Shown here: positions 61,909 to 64,000 of the stretch, piece by piece
Position numbering within the stretch: the stretch's first letter is position 1
Layout: each line of letters begins with the position of its first letter
NCBI GenBank assembly: GCA_018902795.1
Contig: JAHIQD010000004.1
Coordinates: 186,001-250,000 of the forward strand
Direction of reading: 5' to 3'
Source: Bacteroidota bacterium
GTDB lineage: Bacteria; Bacteroidota; Bacteroidia; Flavobacteriales; Weeksellaceae
Length of the DNA stretch: 64,000 nucleotides
Notes under the pieces: model-generated
What the model was told of the DNA's origin: nothing
Database searches by the model: none
The model's input: the letters and a program-made list of their open reading frames with translations, nothing else
Made by a program: the position numbers and the translations under genes

Positions 61909-63828
61909 ATGATAAAAATCACTCTTCCCGACGGAAGCATCAGAGAATTTGAAAGCGCGGTAACTCCGCTTGAAGTAGCAAAATCCATAAGTGAAGGTTT
62001 GGCAAGAAACACCATTTCCGCAATAGTAAACGGAACACAGGTGGAAATCACCACGCCTATAACGACAGACTCGACGCTACAGCTTCTGACGTGGAATGAT
62101 GATATGGGAAAAAAAGCATTCTGGCATTCATCTGCCCACCTTTTGGCGCAGGCAATCGTGGAATTTTATCCGGATGCAAAACTCACCATTGGTCCGGCCA
62201 TTGAACAGGGATTTTATTATGATGTAGATTTCGGTGAAGAAAGTTTATCCGAAAAAGATTTCGAAAAAATCGAAAAGAAAATGCTGGAAAACGCGAAGAA
62301 AGACGCAACCTTCAGCCTCTACCCTGTCTCCAAAGCTGATGCACTGAAAGAATATGCAGACAATCCTTATAAAACCGAATTAATTTCAAACCTTACTGAC
62401 GGCGAAATTACTTTCTGCACCCACGATAACTTTACAGATTTATGTCGTGGCGGTCACATTCCTTCAACAGGGATTGTAAAAGCCGTTAAAATTTTAAATG
62501 CAGCCGGTGCATACTGGAGAGGTGACGAAAAAAACAAACAGCTTACAAGAGTTTATGGTATTTCTTTCCCAAAACAGAAAGATTTAACCGAATATTTAGA
62601 AAGGCTTGAAGAAGCAAAACGCCGTGATCACCGAAAACTGGGTAAAGAATTGGGGATTTTTGCTTTTTCCGAAAAAGTGGGAGCCGGTCTTCCGTTATGG
62701 TTACCAAAAGGAACTGCTTTGAGAAAAAAGCTGGAGAATTTTCTTTCCGAAGCTCAGAGGAAATCAGGTTATGAATTTGTAATGACTCCACATATCGGTG
62801 CCAAAGAATTATATGTAACATCCGGTCACTGGGATAAATACGGTGCAGACAGTTTTCAGCCTATCAAAACACCCAATGAAGGGGAAGAATTTATGCTGAA
62901 ACCGATGAACTGTCCTCATCACTGCGAAATATATAAAGTTGGGCAATGGTCTTATAAAGATTTGCCTAAACGTTTTGCGGAATTCGGAACAGTTTACAGA
63001 TATGAACAGTCTGGTGAGCTTCATGGCTTAACAAGAGTTCGGGGGTTTACTCAGGATGATGCACATTTATTCTGTACTCCTGATCAGCTTTTGGCGGAGT
63101 TTGAAAATGTAATTGATTTAACACTGTATGTATTCAAATCTTTAGGTTTTGAAGATTTTGTTACCCAGATTTCTTTAAGAGATCCGGATAACAAAGAAAA
63201 ATATATCGGTTCCGACGAGAACTGGAAAAAAGCGGAAGACGCCATTATTCAGGCTGCTGAAAAGAAAGGCTTGAAAACCAAGGTTGAATACGGCGAGGCT
63301 GCTTTTTATGGTCCGAAATTAGATTTCATGGTGAAGGATGCGCTTGGAAGAAGCTGGCAGCTTGGTACCATTCAGGTTGATTACAATTTACCGGAACGAT
63401 TCGATTTGTGGTATACAGGAAGCGACAACGAAAAACACAGACCAGTGATGATTCACCGAGCGCCGTTTGGTTCCATGGAAAGATTCATCGCTATACTTTT
63501 GGAAAATACAGCAGGAGATTTCCCTCTATGGCTGGCTCCGGATCAGTTTACCATTTTGCCCATCAGTGAAAAATATGTTGATTATGCAAAAAAAGTTTCA
63601 CAATTGCTGGAAAATCACGATATTTGCGGCTTAATTGACGACAGAAACGAGAAAACGGGTAAAAAAATCCGGGATGCAGAATTGAAAAAGCTTCCATTCA
63701 TGCTGGTTGTAGGTGAAAGTGAGGAACTTAGCCAAACCATCTCTGTCAGAAGAAGAGGCGAAGGAGATTTAGGAACAATGAGTATTGAAGATTTCATTAC
63801 CTATTTCAAAAAAGAAGCTCAGATTTAA
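61909..63828 (+). CDS. thrS: Threonyl-tRNA synthetase
   Basis: 639 residues. TGS domain at the start (IKITLPDGSIREFESAVTPLEVAKSI), the HSSAHLL editing-domain motif near residue 76 with FCTHDNFTDLCRGGHIPSTG, class II motif 2 RYEQSGELHGLTRVRGFTQDDAHLF, motif 3 HRAPFGSMERFIAIL and the anticodon-binding C-terminus. Full length including the editing domain. Gene order thrS-infC is the usual translation block. Confidence 0.96.
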   Translation: MIKITLPDGSIREFESAVTPLEVAKSISEGLARNTISAIVNGTQVEITTPITTDSTLQLLTWNDDMGKKAFWHSSAHLLAQAIVEFYPDAKLTIGPAIEQGFYYDVDFGEESLSEKDFEKIEKKMLENAKKDATFSLYPVSKADALKEYADNPYKTELISNLTDGEITFCTHDNFTDLCRGGHIPSTGIVKAVKILNAAGAYWRGDEKNKQLTRVYGISFPKQKDLTEYLERLEEAKRRDHRKLGKELGIFAFSEKVGAGLPLWLPKGTALRKKLENFLSEAQRKSGYEFVMTPHIGAKELYVTSGHWDKYGADSFQPIKTPNEGEEFMLKPMNCPHHCEIYKVGQWSYKDLPKRFAEFGTVYRYEQSGELHGLTRVRGFTQDDAHLFCTPDQLLAEFENVIDLTLYVFKSLGFEDFVTQISLRDPDNKEKYIGSDENWKKAEDAIIQAAEKKGLKTKVEYGEAAFYGPKLDFMVKDALGRSWQLGTIQVDYNLPERFDLWYTGSDNEKHRPVMIHRAPFGSMERFIAILLENTAGDFPLWLAPDQFTILPISEKYVDYAKKVSQLLENHDICGLIDDRNEKTGKKIRDAELKKLPFMLVVGESEELSQTISVRRRGEGDLGTMSIEDFITYFKKEAQI

Positions 63829-63851
63829 AATTAACTTTAAAATATAACACC

Positions 63852-64000
63852 ATAGCACAGAAATTTAATTACCGCGGTAGAGGTCCACAGAGACGCGTAC
63901 AGGAAGATTTGCACCAGATCAATGAAAAGATCCGTGCAAAGGAAGTACGTTTAGTCGGTGATAACGTGGAGCCGGGAGTGTATCCCTTAGCAAAAGCTTT
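63852..64000 (+). CDS. infC: Translation initiation factor IF-3 (partial; apparent ATA start)
   Basis: After ATA at 63852 the frame reads AQKFNYRGRGPQRRVQEDLHQ, then RLVGDNVEPGVYPLAKA, the flavobacterial IF3 N-terminus. There is no ATG, GTG or TTG in frame between the thrS stop (23 bp upstream) and this point, so ATA is the likely start, parallel to the rare ATT start of E. coli infC that allows IF3 to regulate itself. The C-terminus is beyond the window. Confidence 0.88.
   Translation, partial: MAQKFNYRGRGPQRRVQEDLHQINEKIRAKEVRLVGDNVEPGVYPLAKA

Overview
The window looks like chromosome from a flavobacterium of the Chryseobacterium/Kaistella group (Weeksellaceae). Evidence: AT-rich intergenic DNA, almost no Shine-Dalgarno sequences, many Bacteroidota promoters of the form TTTG-N19/20-TAnnTTTG, type IX secretion C-terminal domains on two exported enzymes, and family-specific proteins (N-acyl-ornithine carbamoyltransferase, an IF3 beginning MAQKF). 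I see no prophage, insertion sequence, CRISPR array or defence island. Genus is an inference from protein recognition.

Layout. 0-13 kb: partial CPBP protease, a PemK/MazF-like toxin-antitoxin pair, prfC, a DUF4349 lipoprotein, an acyl-CoA dehydrogenase, a long-chain acyl-CoA ligase, an esterase lipoprotein, a SulP transporter and a 603-aa protein of unknown function. 13.5-19 kb: a sulfur block (methyltransferase, two YeeE/YedE membrane proteins, rhodanese, persulfide dioxygenase-rhodanese, OsmC, TauE/SafE, Crp/Fnr regulator). Two of its promoters carry the same 23-bp element at the same distance from the -7 box. 19-25 kb: tRNA-Ser, crcB, a palindromic repeat array, trxB, holA back to back with an HsdR_N nuclease-like gene, NhaC antiporter, HAD hydrolase, cupin. 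24.9-33.4 kb: one tightly packed arginine operon (argA-like GNAT, argG, argC, argD, carbamoyltransferase, argB, argE, argH, Lrp/AsnC).

33.5-46.2 kb: an SPFH protein with a tiny Arc-like partner starting at TTG; scoB and scoA separated by an opposite-strand ABC exporter; then a probable 3-hydroxybutyrate or related acid/oligomer utilisation locus (3-hydroxybutyrate dehydrogenase, TonB receptor, helical-repeat protein, alpha/beta hydrolase, acyl-CoA ligase, sodium symporter). In that locus a deletion has fused the TonB receptor out of frame to the 3' half of the dehydrogenase gene, so both look broken. A palindromic 17-bp motif recurs in front of both transcription units.

46.3-64 kb: rplS, an M36 metalloprotease and an endonuclease I (both T9SS cargo), rpsA, a DEAD-box helicase, a MerR-type regulator followed by three phased repeats and a helix-hairpin-helix protein, a second acyl-CoA dehydrogenase, a MazG-like pyrophosphohydrolase, a one-cysteine thioredoxin-fold lipoprotein, an atypical Nramp-family transporter lacking canonical metal ligands, and thrS followed by infC, which appears to start at ATA. 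Best candidates for new biology: the fusion scar and its regulon motif, the shared sulfur-promoter element, the phased repeats before the HhH gene, the Val at the carbamoyltransferase specificity site, the unusual Nramp, and the unknown 603-aa family.
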